A stretch of 64,000 nucleotides of DNA from Puccinia triticina (GCF_026914185.1 NC_070561.1:4154001-4218000), one strand, 5' to 3'. Counted from the stretch's first letter, positions 1 through 9,401 are shown. Numbers and translations: made by a program. The notes: generated by a model not told the origin, from the sequence alone.

Positions 1-325
1 TGAAAGAGTTAGATGGCAGGGGAAAGGGGAAGTGAAAGAGGGGAAGGAGTATGGAAGAGAAGGGGGTGGAAGATGAGGAGAGGGAAAAGGAAGGGAAAAG
101 GAGAAGATCTTGAGAAGGGAGCCAGTTGAAAGTGGGAAGGTGGAAGGTGGGAAGGTGGAAAGTGGGAAGGTGGAAAGTGGGAAGATGATGGAAAGAGGGT
201 GAATTCTTGAAGGTCTTGAGGATCTTGATGAGTCTTGAGGAGTGAGAAGCAAGTGGAGTCTTGGTCTTGATGTTGCTGGCGGCGGTGATGCTCCTGAATA
301 GCTGGCCACAAGAGGGGCCACCACA
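1..325 (-). repeat. Partial 3' LTR of the Gypsy element
   Basis: It is nearly identical to 7806-8146 at the other end of the element. The LTR boundary is set by CCACCACA on the plus strand at 318-325, after which the internal region begins. A 15-bp GGAAGGTGGAAAGTG-type tandem repeat sits inside it with one unit fewer than in the right LTR. The reading frames here are repeat translations, not genes. Confidence 0.9.
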
Positions 326-426
326 TCCACCCACCACTTGGAGTCTGTCCCCAGACTCCTTCGACGGATTCGCGGCCAAGAGAGAGAGGGAAAACCTAAA
401 GAAAGCGGAAAGAGGAGGGGTCCCCG

Positions 427-545
427 CGGGCGGCTCACGACAGTGGCTGGAGTAGAGCTTACAACGAAGGTGGCAGTAGAGCCCAAGGTGCATACTAAGG
501 AGGGGGACTTACTTTTGGTCAGTAATGCCCCCACGCGGAAAGTAC
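427..545 (-). repeat. Internal module, copy 4 of 4 in the Gypsy element
   Basis: Plus strand shows CGGCTCACGA near 429, then about 60 variable bases, then GGGGGACTTACTTTT near 500 and GCCCCC. On the coding strand this gives AAAAGTAAGTCC, which resembles a 5' splice site. Three more copies lie at 3696-3790, 4122-4236 and 6748-6846, all in the same orientation. Confidence 0.7.
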
Positions 546-1738
546 CGCTTGACCTGATCCGCCGCGAAACGGCTTTTGAGCTCCGTCCCATCAAGCTCCG
601 CGAGGACGTAAGAACCCCCTTGAACCTGCTTGACAATTCGGTAGGGGCCGTTCCACTTGTGGGCGAAAAGCTGACCCCATTGCACTTCTAGAGATCGGTT
701 GTAGGCGAGGACGAGGTCGCCAGACTGGAGCGGATGCCGAAATTTCCCGAAGTTCTTCTCTTGCCAGTATCGAATGGACTCTTCACGCGAATTCATCATC
801 CTCTCGTACGCGAGACGCCGAGAATCTTCGCTCCTCTCAAGCTGCTTGGACCGTGCTACCAAGAGATCCGTCGTGTCGCGGACTTCTTCCCAGTCGACGC
901 CGAGGTAGGATTCAATGTCCAAATCGATTGGCAGGGCCGCACGCTGCCCGAAGACAAGCTCATACGGGGAATAACCCGTCGTGCGCTTAGTTGAAATACG
1001 ATCGGCAAACAAGACCAAAGGCAGGAACTTCCGGCAGTTCTTGCCCGACTCGCCCGCCAGCTTGACTAACGCCGCTTTCAGAGGGCCGTGTCCCCGCTCA
1101 ACCATACCCTGTCCTTCGGGGTAGTAGGGTGTAGAGACTCGATGCTGACCCGGCAATGACCGCAGCATATCCGCTAGGGCTCCGCCGAATTCGGAGCCAC
1201 CATCCGTTGAGTAAGAGCGCGCCAAACCGTAGCGCATAGTCCAGTTTTCCTGGAGGAAAGTTGCGACCGCCTCGGAGGTGAGATTATTGAGAAACTTTGC
1301 CTCCACCCAACCGGAAAAGTCGTCTCGAGCGACGATCAAGTACTTGGCACCTCCCGCTTTGATGTGGACGGCGTCCATCGATACTTGTCCGAACACCGTT
1401 TCTTCTCCAGTCGGATAGCGCGGCTCCAGAGGCCGCCGTACGTCTCTCTTCTGACAGGCTTCGCAGCTCTGACACCAACGCGCGACTGCCTGTTTAAGTG
1501 CCGGCCACCAAAATTGATCCGCAATCCGGCGATAGGTCTCTGCGACGCCATGGTGGCCAAGATCCTCGTGTAGCTTCTCCAAAATCTCCTCTTGCTTGCT
1601 AGACAAGGTAACAACAATCTGAGGTAGCGGACTGGATCGTTTCATGAGCCGTTTTGCCTGCACAAAAAAACCTGAGGATTTGCGCTTGAGCGCCTGGAAC
1701 TCCTTAGCGCTCAAGCCAGGCGGGCGAACCAACGTCAT
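509..1738 (-). CDS. Gypsy integrase
   Basis: This 409-residue frame is the integrase part of pol, which joins retrotransposon cDNA to the chromosome. An HHCC zinc-binding domain is visible (H57, H62 or H63, C92, C95). It is followed by a core with D122 in MDAVH, D179 in STDGGSEF and E214 in MVERGH, a DD35E spacing. A basic C-terminal region with LVLAYN and WNGPYRI follows, as in Gypsy integrases. The frame is the same as that of the upstream RT-RNase H frame and is separated from it only by one TGA at 1823-1825. The methionine used as start is therefore probably internal, and the true product was a pol polyprotein. No missing catalytic residue is seen. Confidence 0.92.
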   Translation of the reverse strand: MTLVRPPGLSAKEFQALKRKSSGFFVQAKRLMKRSSPLPQIVVTLSSKQEEILEKLHEDLGHHGVAETYRRIADQFWWPALKQAVARWCQSCEACQKRDVRRPLEPRYPTGEETVFGQVSMDAVHIKAGGAKYLIVARDDFSGWVEAKFLNNLTSEAVATFLQENWTMRYGLARSYSTDGGSEFGGALADMLRSLPGQHRVSTPYYPEGQGMVERGHGPLKAALVKLAGESGKNCRKFLPLVLFADRISTKRTTGYSPYELVFGQRAALPIDLDIESYLGVDWEEVRDTTDLLVARSKQLERSEDSRRLAYERMMNSREESIRYWQEKNFGKFRHPLQSGDLVLAYNRSLEVQWGQLFAHKWNGPYRIVKQVQGGSYVLAELDGTELKSRFAADQVKRYFPRGGITDQK

Positions 1739-1822
1739 GAGATACTGTTCAAGCTTCCGCCAGAAACCCTCCTGATACCCGTCATAAGACTGGTCGGAGC
1801 CGACTGAGTATGCTTGCAGAGG

Positions 1823-4642
1823 TCAAACGTGCGGCGTGTCTTCGTCAAAGTCAGAAAGAGGTGGATCGGAGTCAGCGTCCCCTTGAGGGCGCCTAGAAAG
1901 ACTATTGGGCAATGTGAACGCCTTGCCGGGCCGATGGACGATGTAGAAGGAAAATAGCTGGATGAAGGCGACCCAACGGGTCATGGGCGCGTTCGGCAAA
2001 CTCGGCGCGTTAATCATTTGAATGAGTGACTGCGCATCGACCTGGAGCTCGAAGTGCTGACCCCACAGGACCGTCTGTAGCTTTTTTAGTATCCTAGCCA
2101 CCCCGCAGAGCTCCAGCTTGGGTTGGGAATAGCAAGACTCCACGTCCGAAAATAGAAGAGATTCATACAGGGCAGGCCGATCTCGGCCCTCCGAATCCGC
2201 CTGTGTGAGCACGGCTCCCGCAGCATGAGAACTCGAATCCACGGCAAGCTTAATCAGCCCTGCTTCCGGCCCGTAGTCGATCTTTGCCAACACAATATCC
2301 TTTCCCACTATTGTCTTCAAGGTCTCAAAAGCCTCCTTGCAGTCCGCAGTCCAAACAAAATCCGCGTCTTTACGCGTCAGACGTCGAAGCGGTAGACAGA
2401 TTTGGGATAAGGACGGGATAAAAAGGCGGACATACACTACCACCCCCAAGAACCCGCGCACCTCCGTCGCGTCTTTCGGAGTCGGCCACGAGAGTATCTT
2501 ATTGACCTTACTCTTCGCCATCCTCCGACCCTCCTTACACACTACATGTCCAACTATCTCCAGCGCGGGGACACAGGCGGCCAGTTTTGATGCGGACACC
2601 GTCAAGCCTGACTCCTCGATTCGGAACAGAATTCGCTCCAATGTCTCGGCGTATTCCCAAATGAACCGACGAATGCCGGGATGCCAAGAGAGCAACTCGT
2701 TGTGGTAGTCAGAAGCGGGGCCTTTTATGCCCCTTTCGTCGATGAAGATTCCCGCGTGATCGGGGATCTCTTCCTGCAAAATCCACAACATTTGCGCCTG
2801 GTAGACGGCAACAGAGTTGGTGGCTCCTTGAGGGAGACGTGTGAGCTGGAATCGGCCGAGAGGGGTGTCAAAGGTTGTGAGAGGGCGAGAAATAGGGTCC
2901 AGCGCGCGCTCGTCGTAGCCGCCCATGATGTCGCCAAGCCCGTAGCATGCTCGACCAGAAAAAGACTCTACAAACTCTTCGGTAGCCGGGGGAACACCGG
3001 CGTCCTTAACCGTAACCCTGTTCAATGGTTGAAGATCGTGGACGATGCGCAGTTTGCCGTTGCTCTTGAGGACACAGAATACCGGGCTTGAGTAAGAAGA
3101 TGTCGATTGCTCATATAGGCCGGTCTTGACCCGCTCTTGAATCAGCTTGGTATACTCGTCGAGCTTTGCGGCCGGGATGGGGATCTTGCGCTTCTGCCAA
3201 GGCTCGTGCTCGATGACCGGAATGATGTACGGGAGCCCGTAAGACTCCTTCAGCAACCCTTGCTCCGCTTCAGTGAAAGCGATGGCCATATTGCGCTCCG
3301 CAAGAACATTCTTGATGAGGTTCAGCTCGTCCGGGTACAGCCAACCCTCGGGCCCGAAATTGACGACAGAGAGCCGCTCCGCCGTAACTCTTCCTTTGGG
3401 AACAAAAGGTCCCGCCAACGAGCGAGGCAGTTTCTGGTACGGATCGCGAGACAAAGGAGGGCGCTGAAGCGGAGGATTTAGGTTTTGCGGCATGGGTTGA
3501 TTCACCGGCTTGACTTTCCGAGCCACAGGCTTGTATTTGGCGGCGAAGGACAGAAAGGAGCCTTCCCTCCACGCATCCACAAGAGCTGACTGAGCGCCGT
3601 GATTGAGGCCATACTTGAGTAAACGCCAAGTCCGATGCTCCGCGCCATTTTCAAACGCCGCCTTCTCTGAGAACGAAAAACTGAAAGGAGATTTGCGGCT
3701 CACGAGTGTGGCTAGAGTAGGGTTTTTACGACGTGCAGAGAGACCCTCGGAGGTGCAACTATGGGAGGAACTTACTTCTACGTCTCCCAACCTCCGCGAA
3801 ACACCAAATTCCGACACGCCACCCTTGCATTCCAGCCGGTAAGTACCTAGTTTCACCTGATTGCAGAGGATCTTTAGTTTATCCTCGTCGCGGAGGCTCG
3901 GAAGTTTACCCTCATTGCGGAGGCCGTCACAAGACGTAAATAGTTTAGCCTCTTCACGGAGGGGGAGTAGTTTATTCTCTTCGCGGAGACCGTCGAGGGA
4001 TGAATTTAGTTTATTCTCATTGCGGAGACGAGAGTCAAGGGCTAGTTTAGTCTCGTTGCGGAGACGAGACGAGAGAGGAAGGGAGTTGCCTGGACTGGGA
4101 AACAAACAAAGGTCTGGCGAGTCGCTCACGAGTGTGGCCAATGGTAATGTTTTCGATTTGACGGTAGAATCTACCCGGAGATGCATACCATGGAGGGGAC
4201 TTACTTTTGTACCTTGTGCCCCCGCGGAAAGCCCATGCTGAAAATCCACTCCCGCGCTAGCAGCGCGCGGCCGGAGGGTCCTTCTTGAAAAGTCAAGAGA
4301 AGGCGATTTTGAGAGAGACGGAAACGGAGACTGAAAGACCGACGAAACAAATTTTTTTGATGGGTTTTGATTTTGCTGATGTTTTTGAGCTTTGATGTTT
4401 TGAGCGGACGAAATGGAAGACGGAGTTTGAAAACAAGTTGAAAAGAAACTACCACTGTGGGCCTCTAGGGGTCGAGTTGAATCCGCTGACAGAGTGCGAG
4501 GCCCTAAATTAAAACTGCCGGCTAGTGGACCAACCCCCTTCATAAAAAAGACGGGTCCTCCGCCCCCTCGGGCAACTCCAGAATGCGCCCACAGTGAGTC
4601 AAGACTGCCTTCCGACCATGCGCCGGAAATTCCCGCTCCCAC
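1823..4642 (-). CDS. Gypsy reverse transcriptase-RNase H polyprotein
   Basis: A 939-residue pol frame. The first 370 or so residues are a low-complexity linker with a degenerate LRNE.KL-type repeat (about 3850-4080). The RT domain follows, with SSPVFCVLKSNGKLRIVHDL, then LPQGATNS, then the active-site motif near 2740 reading FIDE where Y/F-x-DD is usual. After that come WPTPKDATEVRGFLG and the RNase H domain with KLAVDSSSHAAGAVL, LELCGVARIL and LPNSLSRR. It overlaps the Gag frame by about 100 nt in a different frame, so expression would need frameshifting or reinitiation. The frame closes with TGA but continues in frame into integrase, so this TGA is either a recent nonsense mutation or recoded. 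With the second catalytic Asp changed to Glu, this copy may be inactive. Confidence 0.9.
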   Translation of the reverse strand: MGAGISGAWSEGSLDSLWAHSGVARGGGGPVFFMKGVGPLAGSFNLGPRTLSADSTRPLEAHSGSFFSTCFQTPSSISSAQNIKAQKHQQNQNPSKKFVSSVFQSPFPSLSKSPSLDFSRRTLRPRAASAGVDFQHGLSAGAQGTKVSPLHGMHLRVDSTVKSKTLPLATLVSDSPDLCLFPSPGNSLPLSSRLRNETKLALDSRLRNENKLNSSLDGLREENKLLPLREEAKLFTSCDGLRNEGKLPSLRDEDKLKILCNQVKLGTYRLECKGGVSEFGVSRRLGDVEVSSSHSCTSEGLSARRKNPTLATLVSRKSPFSFSFSEKAAFENGAEHRTWRLLKYGLNHGAQSALVDAWREGSFLSFAAKYKPVARKVKPVNQPMPQNLNPPLQRPPLSRDPYQKLPRSLAGPFVPKGRVTAERLSVVNFGPEGWLYPDELNLIKNVLAERNMAIAFTEAEQGLLKESYGLPYIIPVIEHEPWQKRKIPIPAAKLDEYTKLIQERVKTGLYEQSTSSYSSPVFCVLKSNGKLRIVHDLQPLNRVTVKDAGVPPATEEFVESFSGRACYGLGDIMGGYDERALDPISRPLTTFDTPLGRFQLTRLPQGATNSVAVYQAQMLWILQEEIPDHAGIFIDERGIKGPASDYHNELLSWHPGIRRFIWEYAETLERILFRIEESGLTVSASKLAACVPALEIVGHVVCKEGRRMAKSKVNKILSWPTPKDATEVRGFLGVVVYVRLFIPSLSQICLPLRRLTRKDADFVWTADCKEAFETLKTIVGKDIVLAKIDYGPEAGLIKLAVDSSSHAAGAVLTQADSEGRDRPALYESLLFSDVESCYSQPKLELCGVARILKKLQTVLWGQHFELQVDAQSLIQMINAPSLPNAPMTRWVAFIQLFSFYIVHRPGKAFTLPNSLSRRPQGDADSDPPLSDFDEDTPHV
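3696..3790 (-). repeat. Internal module, copy 3 of 4 in the Gypsy element
   Basis: Plus strand carries GCGGCTCACGAGTGTGGC followed by GGGAGGAACTTACTTCTACG. It is the most diverged of the four copies and lies within the linker of the pol frame. Confidence 0.6.
4122..4236 (-). repeat. Internal module, copy 2 of 4 in the Gypsy element
   Basis: Plus strand carries CGCTCACGAGTGTGGCC, then GGAGGGGACTTACTTTTG, then GCCCCCGCGG. The coding strand again shows AAAAGTAAGTCC. It lies inside the pol linker, about 300 nt after the end of Gag. Confidence 0.7.
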
Positions 4643-6672
4643 CGACCCTTCTCAACCGGGCAGAGTGAGAACTCCATGTTCCTGCCCTCAGAATCGGGAA
4701 GGATGATCCTCTCCCCCGCGGTGGGGGAAAACAAAAGGGTTGCCTCGAAATCCATTAAGAAAGGCCGACCTAGGATAAAGGGACTCTCCTGGCGGGTAAT
4801 CCAGAAGTGGCAGTTGCCCACAATGGTCTTTCCTACCCGGATCGGAACGTCCTCCGCGACTCCAATCAACTCGCAGGCCTGATTGTTGATGCCATATACC
4901 GCGGAGCTAAAATTGACCCGCGGTGTGAGGTTGAAACGATTTGCCAGACTGTCTGAGATGATATTGAGCTGCGAGCCTGAGTCAATCAACGGAGACGCCG
5001 TATTCTCGCCTGCTCCGACCAAACACGCTAGATAACCTAATGGACAGGAGTATAGACAGGGGTCCGGCGAGGATTCTCTGAACTCGCGACCCTCCGCCAA
5101 AGTGCCCGAATGCACCTTCAACTCTTCTGGGCCTACCTCCACGCGACGCCGCGAGACCCATTTTTTAACGCCATCCAATACCGCCAGAGAGACTGAGCAG
5201 ATTTCCGCTACTGTCGTCGTGACTGGAAGCTCAAAGATCTTCTTGACGAAACCCTCCACCGCGTCTGGGTGGTCCCGTGAGACGTCCCGCTCGAAGCGGA
5301 CCTTCGGCTGCGCTCCCGCACCCTTAGGCGGTGTGACTGGCCTGACTGGAGAGTCCTTCGGCGGAGAGGGCTGGGGATCGGGATCTTTCATAATCCGCTC
5401 GAAAAGTTCCTGCTTGTCCACTACATCAGGCTCCGTGGGACCGCTAGGAGCAGCTGCTGGCTTGCGAAGCGGCCGTTTAGCCTGAGATGGCGGAGCCAAA
5501 GGAGCTTTGTAAGGCCTCGACTCCTCATGTCTCTTCCTGCCTGCCGCTTCCGAGTCGTACCCACCCGAGAACGATTGAGATGAAACCGCAGGGGGGTACC
5601 ATTGCTCCAAAGACCCACAGCTGGCCTTAAACTCCACGGAGGCCGAGTGAGATGACGGACGAGGCCCGGGAGACTGAGCCCGAGAACTTGACGCCTGATT
5701 GGATGGAAAGGAGGCCACTACGTGGCGGATTGGGCGAGTGCGATCGAAAGGAATGAGCGCCCCGTTGGGCAGGAAGAAGTTATTACCCTTCTTCTCAATT
5801 AGACCCGCCTCCTGATCCTTCTGTAGTTCGGCGCAGCGGAGGGTTCCGTGATTCTCTCGATGGCAGTAATAACAAATCATCGGCCCCCTTTCCGTCGATG
5901 AGCTTGTCTTCGCGCCTCCTTGCTTCATGAACTGCTCGAATGCTTTAAACATTTTAGTGAGGTCTTCCATTGATGTTTCTGGTTTGGGGGACAAAGAAGC
6001 GGCCGAGGGCCGCTGATCGGAGAGCATCTTCTTCATAGTTTCGTTCGCCTCCTGAAAAGGAGCCGCTACAGGAGCTGATGATCGCGTATCCTCAAAGGAG
6101 AGGGAGATCTGTCCCTTCATGACAGTATCTACAGCGCTGCGGAGGGTTTTGAAGGATGGGAGCCTGGCGCGGTTATTGACCGTCACCACCAGCGTGTTAT
6201 CCTTGATCAGTTGATCCCTAATGCGACCCTGAAAACCCGTTGAGAACGCCTGATAGAACTGCTTTTTCAGCTCTTCCTCGGATTCAACATGATTTTTCGA
6301 GACTAAATAGGCCTGGATAGGGTCCCACGATTTGCGGAAGTCATGATAATCCGCTACAGAGGAGACACCGCCCTTCTTTGTCCATTTATCAACTAGATTT
6401 GCAACGTTGCGCTCTGTGAAAACTGCCGTGTCCACGTCCGCCCAATAGGCGAGCATGGCTGCCTTCAGTTTGGACCAGTCGGGCGGCTTATGCCCCTCCA
6501 AAGTCTTGAGAACAGCTCTCGTCTCGCCATTCTCGACGAAACGCACGACTTGACGGGCCTTGTCGTAATCTGAGGCTTTGTCTAGCTCGGCCGCTAGCTC
6601 GTAGTCGTCTAGAAACCGCTCAACGTTTGAGCCGTCAAACTTCAGACCGTCTTGCGGTTTTATTTTCTTCAT
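4540..6672 (-). CDS. Gypsy Gag with zinc knuckle and aspartic protease
   Basis: A 710-residue frame that packages the element RNA and processes the polyprotein. The first 200 residues are a helical, charged Gag-like region (FDGSNVERFLDDYELAAE). A CCHC zinc knuckle reads CYYCHRENHGTLRC (C-x2-C-x4-H-x4-C), with a proline/serine-rich stretch after it. Near the C-terminus LIDSGSQLNIISD is a retropepsin-type D-S-G active site, and ILGRPFL further on fits the second conserved protease motif. The start ATG at 6672 is the first of a long open frame. It lies about 470 nt downstream of the 5' LTR end, and its leader contains another copy of the internal module. No stop or frameshift interrupts it. Confidence 0.9.
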   Translation of the reverse strand: MKKIKPQDGLKFDGSNVERFLDDYELAAELDKASDYDKARQVVRFVENGETRAVLKTLEGHKPPDWSKLKAAMLAYWADVDTAVFTERNVANLVDKWTKKGGVSSVADYHDFRKSWDPIQAYLVSKNHVESEEELKKQFYQAFSTGFQGRIRDQLIKDNTLVVTVNNRARLPSFKTLRSAVDTVMKGQISLSFEDTRSSAPVAAPFQEANETMKKMLSDQRPSAASLSPKPETSMEDLTKMFKAFEQFMKQGGAKTSSSTERGPMICYYCHRENHGTLRCAELQKDQEAGLIEKKGNNFFLPNGALIPFDRTRPIRHVVASFPSNQASSSRAQSPGPRPSSHSASVEFKASCGSLEQWYPPAVSSQSFSGGYDSEAAGRKRHEESRPYKAPLAPPSQAKRPLRKPAAAPSGPTEPDVVDKQELFERIMKDPDPQPSPPKDSPVRPVTPPKGAGAQPKVRFERDVSRDHPDAVEGFVKKIFELPVTTTVAEICSVSLAVLDGVKKWVSRRRVEVGPEELKVHSGTLAEGREFRESSPDPCLYSCPLGYLACLVGAGENTASPLIDSGSQLNIISDSLANRFNLTPRVNFSSAVYGINNQACELIGVAEDVPIRVGKTIVGNCHFWITRQESPFILGRPFLMDFEATLLFSPTAGERIILPDSEGRNMEFSLCPVEKGRWEREFPAHGRKAVLTHCGRILELPEGAEDPSFL

Positions 6673-6747
6673 TTTGACGGGTCAAGGATCTCCCACCGCG
6701 TCGGCCATTGCAAGCGATCTGAAATTGGAAACAGCCAGGCGAACGGG

Positions 6748-6846
6748 GGCGGCTCACGAAGTGGCGATGATGCTTTGACAATGTAGAAGCTTCGGCGGTG
6801 CTACTAAGTGGAGGGGACTTACTTTTATACCCCTAATGCCCCGCTG
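6748..6846 (-). repeat. Internal module, copy 1 of 4 (leader of the Gypsy element)
   Basis: Plus strand carries GGCGGCTCACGAAGTGGC, then GGAGGGGACTTACTTTTA, then AATGCCCCGC. It sits in the leader between the 5' LTR and Gag, where a coding-strand AAAAGTAAGTCC could act as a splice donor. Confidence 0.65.
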
Positions 6847-7087
6847 CTGAACACCTAAAAAAAACAAGAAAAAGAAAGAAGCCGGATCCTGAAACTACTT
6901 GATCCAATGAAACAAGGGCTAGTCCTCTAGAAGAGTGGCGAGCGACGGATGCGGTCGGTACTTGAGAGTGGCGGAGGGAGAAGAGCCGAATAGGTTCAGC
7001 CAAGATTCTCAGGAATTTCAATGGATGATAGTGTCAAGAAGAAAAAACAAAGAAGATATAACCGCCGAACGGCCTCAAAACCACAGT

Positions 7088-7139
7088 AGCGAGACTGTAA
7101 ATCTTGAGGTCGCTGGTTCGATCCCGGCTCGGGGGACCA
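7088..7139 (-). other. Extended tRNA-Tyr-type primer binding site
   Basis: Read on the plus strand this is the 3' part of a mature tRNA-Tyr: anticodon-loop ACTGTAAAT (GTA anticodon), T-loop GGTTCGATCC, then a G-rich acceptor strand ending in CCA at 7137-7139. On the coding strand it is the complement, starting TGG two bases after the 5' LTR end, the position of a primer site. A chromosomal tRNA gene would lack the encoded CCA, and a tRNA-Tyr gene would normally have an intron after the anticodon; both facts point to a processed tRNA as source. The usual 18-nt site would be 7122-7139, but the match runs on to the D-arm side. Confidence 0.8.
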
Positions 7140-7141
7140 AA

Positions 7142-8146
7142 TGAGGGACTCCTGTCCGTACAAGCGGAGGCAGTCGTGTGAGGGGATGGGTGCTGTTTAG
7201 GCTGCCCTCGTGGCTGGGTGGTCCGTGGTGATGAGCGCTGAAAATGGGGGGGATCAGGGATAGCTATTGGGTTTTGGGTGGTTTTGAGAAGTTCGCCGGG
7301 GGTTTGGATCCTCGGCGGCGGTTGTTTTGTTTGAGGGGAAGGGAGATGTGATCTTAAGGAAGAGGAAGGAAAAAGATCCGGAAAACTCTGATGAAGGATG
7401 ATCGGCGGGCGGAGCCCGTAAGTTGAAACTCTGAAGATAGGATCTATAAGCTCAGTGATGGTCCGTATTCTGGGGATCAGAATGCCATGGCCACCCATCA
7501 TCCAAGTTCAAGCTGAACTTGGACTCCGGGTGACATGTCACATACATTTCATCATATCCTCCGCGCGCTACACGCGCACACACTCACAACAAACAAGAGA
7601 AGCAGGAAAAGAGAACATAACACAAAGAAACAAGAAAAGCACAGTGAGATGAAGCAGAAAGAAGAGAGCCAGAGAGAAGAAAGGAAGAAAGAAAAGAGGA
7701 GACAGAAAACACTCAAGACAGGCAAAAACAAACAGAAAGAGACAGAAACCAGAAACAAAACAAGGAAATAAACCCACAGCACATGCTGTGTTAGGACCAA
7801 GAAAAATGAAAGAGTTAGATGGCAGGGGACAGGGGAAGTGAAATAGGGGAAGGAGTATGGAAGAGAAGGGGGTGGAAGATGAGGAGAGGGAAAAGGAAGG
7901 GAAAAGGGGAAGATCTTGAGAAGGGAGCCAGTTGAAAGTGGGAAGGTGGAAAGTGGGAAGGTGGAAAGTGGGAAGGTGGAAAGTGGGAAGGTGGAAAGTG
8001 GGAAGATGATGGAAAGAGGGTGAATTCTTGAAGGTCTTGAGGATCTTGATGAGTCTTGAGGAGTGAGAAGCGAGTGGAGTCTTGGTCTTGATGTTGCTGG
8101 CGGCAGTGATGCTCCTGAATAGCTGGCCACGAGAGGGGCCACCACA
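7142..8146 (-). repeat. Complete 5' LTR of the Gypsy element (1005 bp)
   Basis: The left boundary TGAGGG at 7142 lies two bases from the tRNA-like CCA. The right boundary is ACCACA at 8141-8146, matching the end of the partial left LTR. It holds an inverted repeat CAAGTTCAAGCTGAACTTGG near 7503, a purine-rich tract, and five units of a 15-bp tandem repeat at about 7935-8005. A related solo LTR lies at 32165-32833. Confidence 0.88.
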
Positions 8147-9400
8147 ATGCTCATCAGCCTGACGTGTTCTGGGACTGTTACTGGTTTGGACAAATTTGCT
8201 GGTAGCATGCTTTGAGTAGTATCTGTACTTTGACGGGTTTGATGCTGGAGTTGATGAAGGTGTCCGGTCAGAGCTGGCCAGAGGGAAGCCTTATGAACAT
8301 ATGTACATACAACGTGTCAAGAATCTACATGAAAACTAGAAAGCATGCAGATTTCTGGATCCACAGGATCTACAAGGAATACAGCCTTGTGAATCCTTGT
8401 GCAGATCCATTTCTTGAGAGGTCACTTTTCGAAAATTTATTAAAAATAGAGTGATGGTGATACAAAAATTCTGAGGAGACAGAATTGTAGAGGAGATGCC
8501 AAAGGGTCAGAAAGCTGTGGCTCAGACCTTTGGAGGTGTTGAAGGCAGAGCTATTAAAAAGTTAAAAAAGCTTACAGCCATTTGGAACTTTCTGCTCCCC
8601 TATGAAATTGGGGGATAATATGCAAGTCCCTCCCTGCGGGAGGGGCCGCTTCGCGGCCAGCCACAGCGAGCCTCCCACCAGGGGGACTTGTGTTAAGTTA
8701 GTCACTGTGCTTCACTGTGCATCCAACTCCATTGAACCTTGTCTGGGCGTCGCACTCGAATAAAAGAATTCACATTCGCTTGCCGGTTTCTGGCAACTCA
8801 ACCCAACCGATAATCGCGTTCGTCCGGGCTAACCCCGGCTCAGCAAGCCTTCAGGCTTGATTTGAGGCAGGTCAGCCATGTAAATTTAGTTGCCTTCCTA
8901 GCCTGCAATCAAACCTCAGGTGGTTAACTTGACCTGAAAATTCTAGCGAGAATGTGAGATGATTTCATGATGCGCTGCGATAATCAAGTCTGCACCGTGT
9001 AAGGCCGGACGGATTTCCTCATAAGGAGCATCAACACCTGACCCGTCCCAAAAAACCACCCGAAGCCTGCATGCCAAACTTAACACTACAATCCCTCGGT
9101 TCACAAAGCGTCAAGCATCCGAAATAAAGGCCAGGGAATCTGCACAATACATACAGTCCGGCGGCGGGTCAGCTCTTGTGGTCCCGGGCTGGGCAGTGAC
9201 GGGGTTTGGGTTCACACCTGTCAGACCATCCGCACCGGGCGCTAAGTTAGCCCGGATTAGGGCACTACACGCCGGGGGTACTTCCTGGCAAGCGGGTTCG
9301 TGGATGCGACGGGTGACGCCGGCTTTGTGAAACCCACGTGGATTTTACTGTGCCCCCGTCGGTATCACCAACCTGTTTAAAATTGGTGGAGACAACTAAT
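8147..9400. other. Non-coding stretch, nothing recognised except a short hairpin element
   Basis: Only one short open frame (80 residues from 8212) is present and it shows no known motif. The segment 9180-9390 is related to repeats at 11640-12050 and 14060-14360, sharing GCTAAGTTAGCCCGGATTAG with 14331. No promoter, tRNA or coding signature is visible. Confidence 0.5.
8623..8690. repeat. 68-bp hairpin element with AAGTCCC ends
   Basis: It begins CAAGTCCC and ends GGGGACTTG, with a GC-rich core containing GGCCGCTTCGCGGCC. An inverted copy with the same order of motifs lies at 60401-60469. Related AAGTCCC-bounded hairpins occur at 38520-38565 and near 59331. Confidence 0.7.
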
Positions 9401-9401
9401 T

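Larger units (their letters stand above)
1..8146 (-). mobile_element. Ty3/Gypsy LTR retrotransposon, 3' LTR cut by window edge
   Basis: The coding strand is minus, so the 5' LTR lies at the right (7142-8146) and the 3' LTR at the left (from 325 down, running off the window). Internal order is primer site, Gag with zinc knuckle and protease, RT-RNase H, integrase, 3' LTR. Integrase downstream of RT-RNase H is the Ty3/Gypsy order. Both LTRs begin TGTGGTGG on the coding strand and the complete one ends CCCTCA. Coding capacity is nearly whole: Gag-protease and pol overlap in different frames, a single in-frame TGA separates RT-RNase H from integrase, and the RT active-site motif is altered. The target duplication cannot be tested because the far LTR end lies outside the window. 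Confidence 0.93.

Noticed and set aside
9..326. Protein with PPSHF repeats (also at 7815-8147)
   Set aside because: It lies inside LTRs and is the translation of a purine-rich tandem repeat.
7052..7139. A tRNA-Tyr gene on the plus strand
   Set aside because: The 5' half is missing, CCA is encoded, there is no intron, and the position two bases from the LTR identifies it as a primer binding site.
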